From Chloroflexota bacterium (GTDB taxonomy: Bacteria > Chloroflexota > Anaerolineae > B4-G1 > SLSP01), in NCBI GenBank assembly GCA_022707665.1, contig JAKJAE010000033.1, positions 1 through 14,428 of the forward strand: a DNA stretch of 14,428 nucleotides. Reading direction: 5' to 3'. Numbering within the stretch: position 1 is the first letter of the stretch; every line of letters starts with the position of its first letter. Of the stretch, positions 1 to 7,515 are shown piece by piece. The notes beneath the pieces were generated by a model. The model saw only the letters and a program-made list of their open reading frames with translations, was not told where the DNA came from and searched no databases. The position numbers were made by a program, and so were the translations under genes.

Positions 1-302
1 GCGATGTCCCCCGCGAGCACTGGCCTGCCGCCTGGGCACTGCCAGTTCCGGACGGCACAACCGGGATCGTACAGAAGGTGCCCGAACAACCTGTAGCCAT
101 CGAGGTTTGGGACTACGGCACCGTCGCCCAGATCCTCCACATCGGCGCCTATGCGGATGAGACACCGACGATCGAGAGGCTTCACGCCTTCATCGAAGCC
201 CGGGGCTACGAGATCGCCGGGCCCCACGAGGAGGAGTACCAGTCACGCCCTGGTGCAGAGACGCAGAAAACCGTCATTCGCAACCAGGTACGTCGGAAGT
301 AG
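1..302 (+). CDS. GyrI-like (effector-binding domain) protein, C-terminal part
   Basis: The reading frame is open from the left edge (first full codon at base 3), so the start lies outside the window; an internal GTG at 78 is probably not the real start. About 99 residues are visible. The motifs HWPAAWALPVPDG, then IGAYADETPTIERLHAFI, RGYEIAGPHEEEY and a closing KTVIR segment fit the C-terminal half of the GyrI-like/AraC effector-binding fold, where the Glu-rich stretch lines a small-molecule pocket. Family members either bind drugs or small ligands as stand-alone proteins, or form the sensor domain of AraC/MerR regulators. Which of these applies cannot be told because the N-terminus is missing. 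The next gene starts 42 bases downstream on the same strand. Confidence 0.8.
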   Translation, partial: DVPREHWPAAWALPVPDGTTGIVQKVPEQPVAIEVWDYGTVAQILHIGAYADETPTIERLHAFIEARGYEIAGPHEEEYQSRPGAETQKTVIRNQVRRK

Positions 303-344
303 GCAACCCAGGTACAACTGCATTGACACACGCGAGGGTATGCT

Positions 345-1220
345 ATGACCCCCTGTAAACTCGTGCTCGTGGAGGGCATCGCCGGGTCGGGGAAGACGAC
401 GACAGCTACGTTTGTCAAGCGTCTGTTGGATCGCCACGACGTTCCCAGCCGCCTCTTTTGTGAAGGCGATCTGGACCACCCTGCAGACTTCGAAAGCGTC
501 GCGCACTTTGATGGCCCGGAGTTCGAGGCGTTTCTTGCGAACCATGCCCCCTATCGGCATCTGCTGGAGCAACACGCTGTCACGGAAGGCGCCGACCATT
601 TTCTGCCCTACCGCAAGCTCAGAGGCGACTACGAAGGCGTGCCCCTCGATGACCTCGTGGCCGAGCTTGCCAGACGCGATGTCTATGAGACGCCACGGGC
701 AAGCACATACTGTCGGTTGGCCACGGCCCGGTGGCAACACTTCGTAGCTGAGGCGCATAGGCGCCAGGAAGTCACCGTCCTCGAAACGTGTTTCCTGCAG
801 AACCCGTTGACGGTACTCCTTGGCAAACACAACGTGCCCGTATCAAATGCCCTCGATCACATCCACACGATCGCCAAAGTGGTCCAGCCACTGCAACCGG
901 TCCTGGTGTATCTACAGCAGCGCCATCCCCGCGCCACGCTCGAGCGAGCCGATGCCGAGAGGCCACAGGCATGGAAGGAGTTTCTCATTACCTATTTCAC
1001 TCAACAAGGATGGGGCAAGGCTACAGGCGCCCAAGGTTTCGAGGGCGTCATCGCGTTCCACGAGATGCGGCAGCGCGTTGAGTTGCAGGTCATACACAGC
1101 GCCGATCTGGATTACCTGATCGTCGACACTGATGCCAGGAGCTGGGACGAGAACCAACGTGTCCTGGCGGCTTTTCTGGGATCGGTACTCGACCTCACCA
1201 CTTCGCCTTCTACGAACTGA
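345..1220 (+). CDS. P-loop NTPase, kinase-like, function unassigned
   Basis: A 291-residue soluble protein with a textbook Walker A motif at residues 10-19 (EGIAGSGKTT, Lys17 and Thr18 on the phosphates) directly after a hydrophobic first strand. The placement at the very N-terminus resembles thymidylate kinases and other nucleoside or nucleotide kinases. The Walker B position is unclear; a strand ending VTVLETCFLQNPLT (about residues 145-158) and a later strand PVLVYLQQR suit that fold. I cannot name a substrate: the protein is longer than thymidylate kinase (about 210 residues) and lacks a DRY-type motif that I can recognise. The ATG at 345 has GAGGG about 8 bases upstream. The next gene begins 13 bases after the stop, so the two are probably cotranscribed. 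Confidence 0.75.
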   Translation: MTPCKLVLVEGIAGSGKTTTATFVKRLLDRHDVPSRLFCEGDLDHPADFESVAHFDGPEFEAFLANHAPYRHLLEQHAVTEGADHFLPYRKLRGDYEGVPLDDLVAELARRDVYETPRASTYCRLATARWQHFVAEAHRRQEVTVLETCFLQNPLTVLLGKHNVPVSNALDHIHTIAKVVQPLQPVLVYLQQRHPRATLERADAERPQAWKEFLITYFTQQGWGKATGAQGFEGVIAFHEMRQRVELQVIHSADLDYLIVDTDARSWDENQRVLAAFLGSVLDLTTSPSTN

Positions 1221-1233
1221 AGGAGTCGGACCC

Positions 1234-1677
1234 ATGGGAGACCGCGGAACCGTAACCCGTATCCTGGCAATCTTTGGCACCGTATTGGTGTGGCTGCCGG
1301 TTCTGGCGCCGATCGTCTTGGCGTTCGTAGCACTGTTCAGGGTCGGCCGATTCCTCTTCGACTACCTGATGCCGGCAGAGCTCTTTGCCATCGTGCTGCT
1401 GGGAGGGGCGCTGCTGATCGGATCAGCTGTGCGCGCACAATCGAGGCGTGCGCTCATCATCTGGAGCCTCGTGATTGCTACCGTGCTATTATTCGGCAGC
1501 CAGGCCCTTGCCGTCGAAACCGGCCTGGCCTCAGGCGCACGTGAGCCATCCGGAATATGGTATGGTCTCGTTCTCGGCGGCATCATCATCATGGATCTCG
1601 CTGTGGTTGCGATGGGTGTTGGGGGTGCCCTGCTCGTACGTGACCTCTTCAGGCCCTACCAACAACTGGACGTATAG
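1234..1677 (+). CDS. Four-helix membrane protein of unknown function
   Basis: The ATG at 1234 is chosen because an AAGGAG ribosome site ends 8 bases before it; a longer frame exists upstream but would overlap the previous gene. The 147-residue product is mostly hydrophobic, with four likely membrane segments at about residues 8-34, 42-64, 70-92 and 108-136, joined by short basic or Gly/Ser loops. No catalytic or ligand motif is visible and I do not recognise the family. It probably sits in the cytoplasmic membrane. It lies 13 bases after the P-loop gene and about 40 bases before the cupin gene, which suggests one transcript. Its helix spacing recalls the other small membrane protein at 5647, but I see no clear sequence similarity. 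Confidence 0.7.
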   Translation: MGDRGTVTRILAIFGTVLVWLPVLAPIVLAFVALFRVGRFLFDYLMPAELFAIVLLGGALLIGSAVRAQSRRALIIWSLVIATVLLFGSQALAVETGLASGAREPSGIWYGLVLGGIIIMDLAVVAMGVGGALLVRDLFRPYQQLDV

Positions 1678-1718
1678 GCACTCTTCAGACACCCAAAGGC
1701 CAATCCAGCGCTAACAGA

Positions 1719-2147
1719 GTGGTGATGAAGATTCTCACACCCCACTTCGGGACGAAGGTCTTGCCTCTGGAACCAGACAGCACCGCCCCCGACGGCTCGT
1801 ACGTGCGCCTCCTGTTGCGCCTCGACCGCGGCAGCATGGCCCACTTCGAGCTGCCGCCCGGCGAAACCTCGGCGGCGGTCGTGCACGAGACCGTAGAGGA
1901 GATCTGGTACTTCCTCTCGGGTTGGGGTGAGATGTGGCGCAAACAGGGTGCCGCCGAGGACGTTGTGCAGGTCGAAGCGGGTGTCTGCATTACGATCCCA
2001 CTGGGCACCCGTTTCCAGTTCCGTGCCTTTGGCCCCGTGCCGCTTACTGCCGTCGCGGTAACGATGCCTCCCTGGCCCGGAAAGGATGAAGCGACGGTCG
2101 TTTCGGGAAAGTGGGAACCCACAGTGAGCCATGGAGGATGGTCATAA
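1719..2147 (+). CDS. Single-domain cupin protein
   Basis: A protein of about 142 residues with a single cupin beta-barrel. Cupin motif 1 is recognisable as GETSAAVVHETVEEIWYFLSG (split here: G48, H56, E60/E61, G68), and motif 2 as an IPLGTRFQFR strand (P94, G96). Two of the four usual metal ligands are missing: the second His of motif 1 is Thr58, and the motif-2 His is replaced around Phe99. It may therefore be a non-metal or sugar-binding cupin rather than a classical isomerase or dioxygenase. The start is uncertain: GTG 1719, GTG 1722 and ATG 1725 are consecutive in-frame starts and none has a strong ribosome site. The end overlaps the following glycosidase, which points to a shared role in carbohydrate use. 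Confidence 0.8.
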   Translation: MVMKILTPHFGTKVLPLEPDSTAPDGSYVRLLLRLDRGSMAHFELPPGETSAAVVHETVEEIWYFLSGWGEMWRKQGAAEDVVQVEAGVCITIPLGTRFQFRAFGPVPLTAVAVTMPPWPGKDEATVVSGKWEPTVSHGGWS

Positions 2148-3465
2148 ACCTCGCTACCGACGGAGTAACATTGGCGTCAACCTCCCGTCTCCAGATTCTT
2201 GGGTCGCGCTTTGTCGATCCTCAGGGCCGCCACGTGCTGCTGCATGGTATCAACGTCGTCGACAAGAATCGCCATGAGGGCTACATCGTCGACGAAGGCC
2301 CTGACTTATACGCGAGGCTGCGCGATTGGGGGTTCAACGCCATCCGCCTGGGCGTCATCTGGGATGGCCTGGAGCCGGAGCCTGGGCCTACAACGAAGCA
2401 TACCTGAAACGTCTCGACCAACAGATCGCCTGGGCCAGGGCACACGGACTCCTTGTCTTCCTCGACATGCACGAGGATCTCTACAGCGTGCTGTACTCGG
2501 ACGGCGCGCCCGCGTGGGCGACGCTGACCGGCGGAGCAACGCACGTTGACCTTGGCGGCGTTTGGAGTGACGCCTACTTTACAAGCCCTGCCGTGCAGGC
2601 GGCCCTCGATAACTTCTGGGCCGATGCTCCTGCACCTGATGGCATCGGCATCCAGGAGCACTATGTCCGTGCGTGGGCGCACCTGGCACGCCGATACGTT
2701 CAGGAATCTGCTATCATCGGCTTCGACATCATGAACGAACCGTTCCCGGGTTCAGCCGCAGCGCGGATTCAGGAGCTGATGTTCGCGAGGGGCGCCGAGC
2801 TGATTGCTGCGACGGGTTCACCACTCGAGGGCACGCCGTTCCCCATCACGGCAGACGCTTCGCCGGTGGAGTCACTGGCTGAGCAATGGCTGACGCCCTC
2901 AGGGCGCTCCGCGATCCTTGGACTCCTGCGCGACACCGATCTCTATGCCCAGGTCGTTGACGCCACTGAGCCGCTGTATGCGGAGTTCGAAGCGACGTCT
3001 CTGATGCCCATGGTTCACCGGGTAGCTGAGGCGATCCAGGCGACCGGGAGTAAGCAGGCGTTGTTCCTCGAGACGACGATGGGCTCGAACATGGGCGTGC
3101 GCAGCGCCATCGTCCCGGTGGAACTGGCAGGTCAGCGCGACCCCGCCCAGGTCTATGCCCCCCACGGGTATGACCTGGTCGTCGACATTCTGGACAAGGC
3201 ACAGGCAAGTCCCGAACGTGTGGCCTCCATCTTCCGGCGGCATGGCGAGACGGCAGAGCATCTGGGTATGCCGATGTTGGTTGGTGAGTGGGGCGCCTAC
3301 GGTGACCACCCGGGCACTCTCCCGGCAGCCTGGCACAACGTAACCGGCGCACCGATTTGCTCGATAGGCGCACCGGAGTCAGAATGGTACGCGCATCACG
3401 GTCGGCGCCGCCTGTGTCTGCCCATCACAGTTGACCACTATGCCAAGGAGACAACATCAAGATGA
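2138..3465 (+). pseudogene. GH5 glycosidase (endoglycoceramidase-like), frameshifted
   Basis: Two frames together spell one GH5 TIM-barrel hydrolase of about 442 residues. The first (to a stop at 2405-2407) carries GSRFVDPQGRHVLLHGINV and FNAIRLGVIWDGLEPEPG. The second continues as YNEAYLKRLDQQIAWARAHG and LDMHEDLYS, then the acid/base Glu in IMNEPFPG (codon 2737-2739) and the nucleophile Glu in VGEWGAYGDHPG (codon 3286-3288). The switch falls at a GGG run (2384-2386); one extra G would read EPGAYNEAYL and restore the gene. This layout matches the endoglycoceramidase-like branch. After the nucleophile only about 60 atypical residues follow, so the usual C-terminal beta-sandwich seems absent. 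The start could be ATG 2138, overlapping the cupin stop, or TTG 2171 with GGAG upstream. No signal peptide is seen. Confidence 0.85.
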
Positions 3466-5609
3466 CTTCGAACTCAGCCTTGCTCCATCACACACCTTCG
3501 CCCGATGACAAAAGCGCCACGCTGATCGTCGACGTACGGGCGCGCGCACCCTATACCATCAGCCCCCTGCTCTATGGCAAATTCTGTGAACACTTGGGCG
3601 CCAACATCTACCATGGTATGGAAGCCCAGATCCTGTTCAACTGCACCTTCAGCAAGTGGCGCTTTAGCATCGGCGACAATCACCGGGATGGAGGCGTCCG
3701 TGAGGAGACAGACCGCGGCTGGGTGGAACAGCGCATTCAGGCTCACGCCACTCGCCTGGGTTGGCCAAATGCCCGGCAGATCATCGACGCCTACTTCAGT
3801 GGAGCGGCCTATGGCTGGTTTGCGGTAGGGCCAGCGGAGGGCGCCCGCGCTGGTGTGCGCCTTAGTCCTGACGTCGGCCCCTATGGCGATCGCGCCCAGC
3901 GGGTTGAGGTGCTGAGTGCATCGGAAAACACGCCCCGCGGCATCGGTCAATGGACCTATCTCCCGCTGCACCGAACGCGGCGCTACCACTTCCGCATGGT
4001 AGCACGAGCTGTAACCCCCTGCACGCTCGACGTCACCCTGAGGCCCGTCGATGCAGGAGAACCGGTCGCGTCAGCGATCGTTGACCTTGGTACCGGCTGG
4101 CAGACGCTCAAAGGCACGCTAGTCCTGCCTGAGGACGCCCCGCCCGATGCTCTCTATGAGGCGGCCCTCACCTCCGCCGCCCCGGCACACGTCGTGATCG
4201 ATCGTCTGTTGCTCTACCCGGATGACGCCATCGATGGCGCGGACCCCGACATAATCCGTATGCTGCGCGAAGCACACCTACCCCTCCTCCGTTGGCCCGG
4301 CGGCAACTTCGTCTCGGGCTACCATTGGCGCGATGGCGTCGGGCCGGTCGATGCACGCCCGACCTTGCCCAATCCTGCGTGGGAAGGTCTCGAGTTCAAC
4401 CTCTTTGGCACAGACGAGTTCATCGCTTTCTGCCGTGCGGTGGGCTGCGAGCCGATGATCTGCGTCAACGCCGGCAACGGTACGCCTGAGGAAGCCGCTG
4501 CCTGGGTGGAGTACTGCAATGGCAGCGCCGACACGCCGATGGGACGGTTGCGCGCGGGAAACGGCCATCCGAAGCCCTACAACGTCCGCATCTGGGAGAT
4601 CGGCAACGAGATCTACGGTCACTGGCAGGTCGGATGGACCACGCCCGAGGGCAATGTGGATCGTTATCGCCGCTTCCGTGAGGCTATGCTCACCGCCGAT
4701 CCCACGCTCCGCATCCTGGGCTGCGGCTATGGCAACGAGCCCGATTCAGAATGGAACCATCGCCTGATAGAGAATACGGGTAGCACCCTCCAAACCATCA
4801 CCGATCACATCCTCACCGGCGGCACCGTAACTGCCGAAACCGACCCGGTCGAGCTCTACCACGCTTTCATGGGCTATCCGATGGTCCTGGAAGAGCGCTA
4901 CCGAACGCTCAAGGAGCGTATGCAACGCGCCGGCATCGGTGATCCGCACCTCGCCATCACCGAACTCCAGCTCTTTGCGCACTTCCAGGGTGAGTCCCAA
5001 CCCGATGGCAAGCTCACACCAGCGATGATGCCTCGTCCTGACACCATCGCGGAGGCACTGTCGCTCACCGCCATCACACATATGGGCATTCGGCTCGAGG
5101 GCTTCCTTGAGTTGCTGACCCACTCAGCCACAGTCAACCACGGCGGCGGTCTGCGCAAGGAGCGCGAGCGCGTCTACGCCAATCCCGTGCACCACGCGCA
5201 CGCCTTGGGTCACGCCGTCGTAGGAGGCACCCCCGTCGCTGTGCGGTTGACGTGTGGCACCCTCAGCACGAGCCATGCATTTGCCCATATTCCACCGATG
5301 GAGAACATCCCCCTGATCGATGCCATGGCCGTGGTCGCCGCGTCGGGCGACCTGGTCATCACGCTCATCCACCGCGGCGCCGAAGCCGGTCCCGTTGAGT
5401 TGACGATCGATCTGGAGGGTTTCCAGGCACAGCGCGATGCTGAGGCTATCACACTCGCTGGAGAGACCTGGTATGACAGAAACACGCGCGAAATCCCGGA
5501 GAAGGTCAGTCCCAGACATAGCCAGGTCGCCCTGGGCTCCGGGCAGCTGTTCGCGCTGACGCTGGCCCCCTTCTCTGTCACGCAGCTCACGCTTAAGGCG
5601 GCATCGTAA
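3462..5609 (+). CDS. GH51 alpha-L-arabinofuranosidase
   Basis: A 715-residue GH51 enzyme that releases terminal arabinofuranose from arabinan, arabinoxylan or arabinogalactan fragments. The first barrel strand is near residues 25-55 (LLYGKFCEHLG, IYHGMEAQIL). A beta-rich insert at roughly 130-255 resembles a carbohydrate-binding jelly roll. The barrel resumes with LPLLRWPGGNFVSGYHWRD. The acid/base is Glu383 in WEIGNEIYG and the nucleophile is Glu501 in ITELQ; the 118-residue spacing matches characterised GH51 enzymes. A C-terminal beta domain follows, ending near ALTLAPFSVTQLTL. There is no signal peptide, so it probably acts in the cytoplasm on imported oligosaccharides. The ATG overlaps the stop of the GH5 gene (ATGA) and has AAGGAG 11 bases upstream, which indicates translational coupling. 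Confidence 0.95.
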   Translation: MTSNSALLHHTPSPDDKSATLIVDVRARAPYTISPLLYGKFCEHLGANIYHGMEAQILFNCTFSKWRFSIGDNHRDGGVREETDRGWVEQRIQAHATRLGWPNARQIIDAYFSGAAYGWFAVGPAEGARAGVRLSPDVGPYGDRAQRVEVLSASENTPRGIGQWTYLPLHRTRRYHFRMVARAVTPCTLDVTLRPVDAGEPVASAIVDLGTGWQTLKGTLVLPEDAPPDALYEAALTSAAPAHVVIDRLLLYPDDAIDGADPDIIRMLREAHLPLLRWPGGNFVSGYHWRDGVGPVDARPTLPNPAWEGLEFNLFGTDEFIAFCRAVGCEPMICVNAGNGTPEEAAAWVEYCNGSADTPMGRLRAGNGHPKPYNVRIWEIGNEIYGHWQVGWTTPEGNVDRYRRFREAMLTADPTLRILGCGYGNEPDSEWNHRLIENTGSTLQTITDHILTGGTVTAETDPVELYHAFMGYPMVLEERYRTLKERMQRAGIGDPHLAITELQLFAHFQGESQPDGKLTPAMMPRPDTIAEALSLTAITHMGIRLEGFLELLTHSATVNHGGGLRKERERVYANPVHHAHALGHAVVGGTPVAVRLTCGTLSTSHAFAHIPPMENIPLIDAMAVVAASGDLVITLIHRGAEAGPVELTIDLEGFQAQRDAEAITLAGETWYDRNTREIPEKVSPRHSQVALGSGQLFALTLAPFSVTQLTLKAAS

Positions 5610-5646
5610 CACGTGTCTGTTCATCCATTCCGCAGGAGGTAGACCC

Positions 5647-6384
5647 ATGGCTGAGACTCCACGACCCTGGAAAGCGGGACGGATCGCTGCCCTGGTTCTC
5701 ATGGGGCTGATCGTCTTCTTCACCCTTACTGGAGGCATCGGGACGACGCGCGTCGCCCTGGGGGCTGAGAATTATGAGAGTATGGCCCGTCTGGTGCCCT
5801 ACAAGCCGTTGTACCAGGTGCTCGTCGTCATCAGCATCGCTGCCGGCATCTCGGGTATTCTGGTGATGATCTCGCTTGTGCGCGGCGGGGCATATGCCTA
5901 CCGCAACGCGATCATCGTCCTCGTCGGTGGCGCTGTGACGTCCGGTATTCAAACGGCAGTATCGCAGTCCGTGCGGGGGTCATCAGCACCGGCGACTGTG
6001 CAGTTTGCCGTCACAGTCTTCACCCTGATCGTATTCCTGCTCTTTCTCCTGCCCCCGCTCTGGCGCAAGATGCGATTCGACCAACCGCTGAAGGGCAATG
6101 CTGCCAGAACGGCAGGAGGAGCATCCTTCGCGGTCCGCGGCTTGCTCACGCTGAGGGCTCCCTTGTGGGGCGTACAGACGCACATGGCCGCCTTGGATCA
6201 GCGGGGTGCGTATGCCGCTCATCGCACTGGGCGTGGCCTTGACCCTCTTGGGTGTAGCCCTGCTCGCCACCGATTCCAGAAGCCTGGTCAAACGGCAAAT
6301 CGCCTCGGCCAACCAGTAGCGCCCCTCCGCGGGTGCCCTCTCTACGGAACGGCAAAGCCGCGGGCGCAGGATCACGAAAGGTGA
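5647..6384 (+). CDS. Multi-pass membrane protein with a C-terminal frame break
   Basis: The ATG at 5647 follows a strong GGAGG site (5635-5639). Four membrane segments are clear at about residues 12-35, 57-80, 87-108 and 117-140, followed by a basic tail. From roughly codon 180 onward the frame turns into Arg/Pro/Gly-rich sequence that looks random. In the +1-shifted frame the same DNA reads WISGVRMPLIALGVALTLLG with a fifth hydrophobic helix and the ending KRQIASANQ, stopping at 6319. The natural protein was therefore probably about 223 residues with five helices, and a one-base insertion or two-base loss around 6183-6200 broke it; the literal frame ends at 6384. I do not recognise the family. 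It lies 37 bases downstream of the arabinofuranosidase. Confidence 0.65.
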   Translation: MAETPRPWKAGRIAALVLMGLIVFFTLTGGIGTTRVALGAENYESMARLVPYKPLYQVLVVISIAAGISGILVMISLVRGGAYAYRNAIIVLVGGAVTSGIQTAVSQSVRGSSAPATVQFAVTVFTLIVFLLFLLPPLWRKMRFDQPLKGNAARTAGGASFAVRGLLTLRAPLWGVQTHMAALDQRGAYAAHRTGRGLDPLGCSPARHRFQKPGQTANRLGQPVAPLRGCPLYGTAKPRAQDHER

Positions 6385-6392
6385 AGGTAAGA

Positions 6393-6731
6393 ATGGCGCT
6401 TGAAATTGCAAGGTTGCGGCGCGAGGCGCGGACCCTGACGGCAATGATCGAGATCGCCTGCCATGGAATGCATGGAACGGCAAAGGGACAGCTATGCCCT
6501 TCCTGCCAGGCGCTCCTTGAGTACGCACTGGCGCGTCTCGACAAGTGTCCCTTTCAGGAAGCCAAGCCAACCTGCGCCAAATGCCCCATCCACTGCTACC
6601 GTCCGGCAAGGCGTGAGCAGATCCGGGCTGTCATGCGCTATGCGGGACCACGGATGCTCTTGCACCACCCCATCCTGGCCCTAGTTCATCTATGGGACGG
6701 CCTCAGAAAACCACCGCGTCCGCGCCGCTAG
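6393..6731 (+). CDS. YgbA-type 'nitrous oxide-stimulated promoter' family protein
   Basis: A 112-residue soluble protein that I recognise as the YgbA_NO family. The diagnostic cysteine/histidine layout is present: Cys23-His24 and His27, Cys35-x2-Cys38 (LCPSC), Cys52, and Cys61-x2-Cys64-x3-Cys68 in TCAKCPIHCYRP. Seven cysteines in about 45 residues suggest a metal or iron-sulphur site. In Escherichia coli the ygbA gene is controlled by the nitric oxide sensor NsrR and linked to nitrosative stress; the biochemical role is not settled. The ATG at 6393 has GAAGG about 5 bases upstream. A longer frame from 6333 would run into the previous gene. It is followed by a Crp/Fnr regulator and a membrane polyferredoxin, in keeping with a nitrogen-oxide or low-oxygen theme. 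Confidence 0.87.
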   Translation: MALEIARLRREARTLTAMIEIACHGMHGTAKGQLCPSCQALLEYALARLDKCPFQEAKPTCAKCPIHCYRPARREQIRAVMRYAGPRMLLHHPILALVHLWDGLRKPPRPRR

Positions 6732-6755
6732 AATCAGTCGGACAATGGCGTACAG

Positions 6756-6800
6756 TCCACCTTTCTGCTATCCTTACTCAAGGGACAGCAGAAAGGCGGA
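6756..6800 (+). promoter_or_regulatory. Long hairpin/palindrome covering the leader of the Crp/Fnr gene
   Basis: A near-perfect inverted repeat pairs 6756-6769 with 6787-6800 (13 of 14 pairs, core CCTTTCTGCT/AGCAGAAAGG at 6760-6769 and 6787-6796). The inner bases add five further pairs, one of them G-U, around a five-base loop at 6776-6780. The right arm contains AAAGGCGGA, the only ribosome-site-like sequence before ATG 6811. In RNA it would hide that site; in DNA it could be a dyad operator. A TATCCT at 6769-6774 could serve as a -10 element, in which case only part of the hairpin would be transcribed. No T-run follows, which argues against a simple terminator. Confidence 0.6.
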
Positions 6801-6810
6801 TTGCGCTTGA

Positions 6811-7509
6811 ATGAACAGCCACAGAATGCAGGCCGACGCTGACAACCTTCTGGTCTCGCTATCAAAGATGGCCTGCTTCGAGGGGCTGGAGCCGGCGCTG
6901 CTCGCTGAGCTCGGCCGTTGTGTTGAGAGTTATCACTACGATGAAGGACAGGTCGTCCTGCTGGAAGGGGAGCCATGCACAGGGCTCGGCATTGTCCGAT
7001 CGGGCCGCCTGAAGGCTATCCGGCTCTCAACATCGGGAAGAGAGCAGACGCTCAGCGTCCTCTGGCCAGGTGAGATATACGGTGCTGCCAGCGTCTTTGC
7101 CGATGCCCCTAATCCGGTCACGATTGTTGCCCTTCAGCCCACCGACATCTGGGTCATACCCAAGGAAAGCCTGGACTCCCTCCAGGAACGTTACCCCAGG
7201 CTGACTCAGATCGTCGCGCGCAACCTGGCGAGGCGCGTCATGACGCTGGTCGACCTTGTCGAGGACCTCTCGTTGCGCACCGTGGAGATGCGTCTAGCTC
7301 ACCAACTTCTGGCCAACGCCAGGGGCAACATCGTACAGCGCGAAGCGTGGGCCACGCAGGCCGAGATGTCTGCCCGCCTTGGAACGGTGACATATGTGCT
7401 CAACCGGGCGTTGCGTAGCCTTGAAGAGGAAGGCCTGATTCGTGTGGAGCGCGATGAAATCACGATCATCGATGCCGAGGGCCTGGCAGCGAGAGCCAAA
7501 GCCAGGTAG
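6811..7509 (+). CDS. Crp/Fnr-family transcriptional regulator
   Basis: A 232-residue regulator with the standard architecture: a cyclic-nucleotide-binding-like beta barrel (about residues 22-120, with LEGEPCTGLGIVRSGRLKAI and LWPGEIYGAASVF), a long dimer helix (about 128-155) and a C-terminal winged helix-turn-helix (about 160-225). It lacks the N-terminal cysteine cluster of Fnr, so an oxygen-sensing [4Fe-4S] centre is unlikely; a haem/NO sensor of the Dnr type or another ligand is possible. The recognition helix reads GTVTYVLNRALRSLE: Arg199 is kept, but the usual Glu of the E-x2-S/G-R pattern is Tyr195 and the Ser is Asn198, so its DNA target may differ from the standard half-site. The ATG at 6811 sits behind the hairpin at 6756-6800. 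Neighbours suggest control of nitrogen-oxide or anaerobic genes. Confidence 0.92.
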   Translation: MNSHRMQADADNLLVSLSKMACFEGLEPALLAELGRCVESYHYDEGQVVLLEGEPCTGLGIVRSGRLKAIRLSTSGREQTLSVLWPGEIYGAASVFADAPNPVTIVALQPTDIWVIPKESLDSLQERYPRLTQIVARNLARRVMTLVDLVEDLSLRTVEMRLAHQLLANARGNIVQREAWATQAEMSARLGTVTYVLNRALRSLEEEGLIRVERDEITIIDAEGLAARAKAR

Positions 7510-7515
7510 CGCGAG

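Noticed and set aside
323..344. TTGACA followed by TATGCT, resembling a sigma-70 promoter before the P-loop gene
   Set aside because: The spacer is only 10 bases, far below the usual 16-18, and the second element runs directly into the start codon.
2375..2410. Programmed ribosomal frameshift in the GH5 gene
   Set aside because: The GGG run is not a known slippery heptamer, no stimulatory structure or internal ribosome site is visible, and glycosidases are not known to use such a mechanism; a deletion or sequencing error is simpler.
4746..5738. Open frames on the - strand across the GH51 gene
   Set aside because: They overlap confident GH51 catalytic and C-terminal sequence and show no motif of their own.
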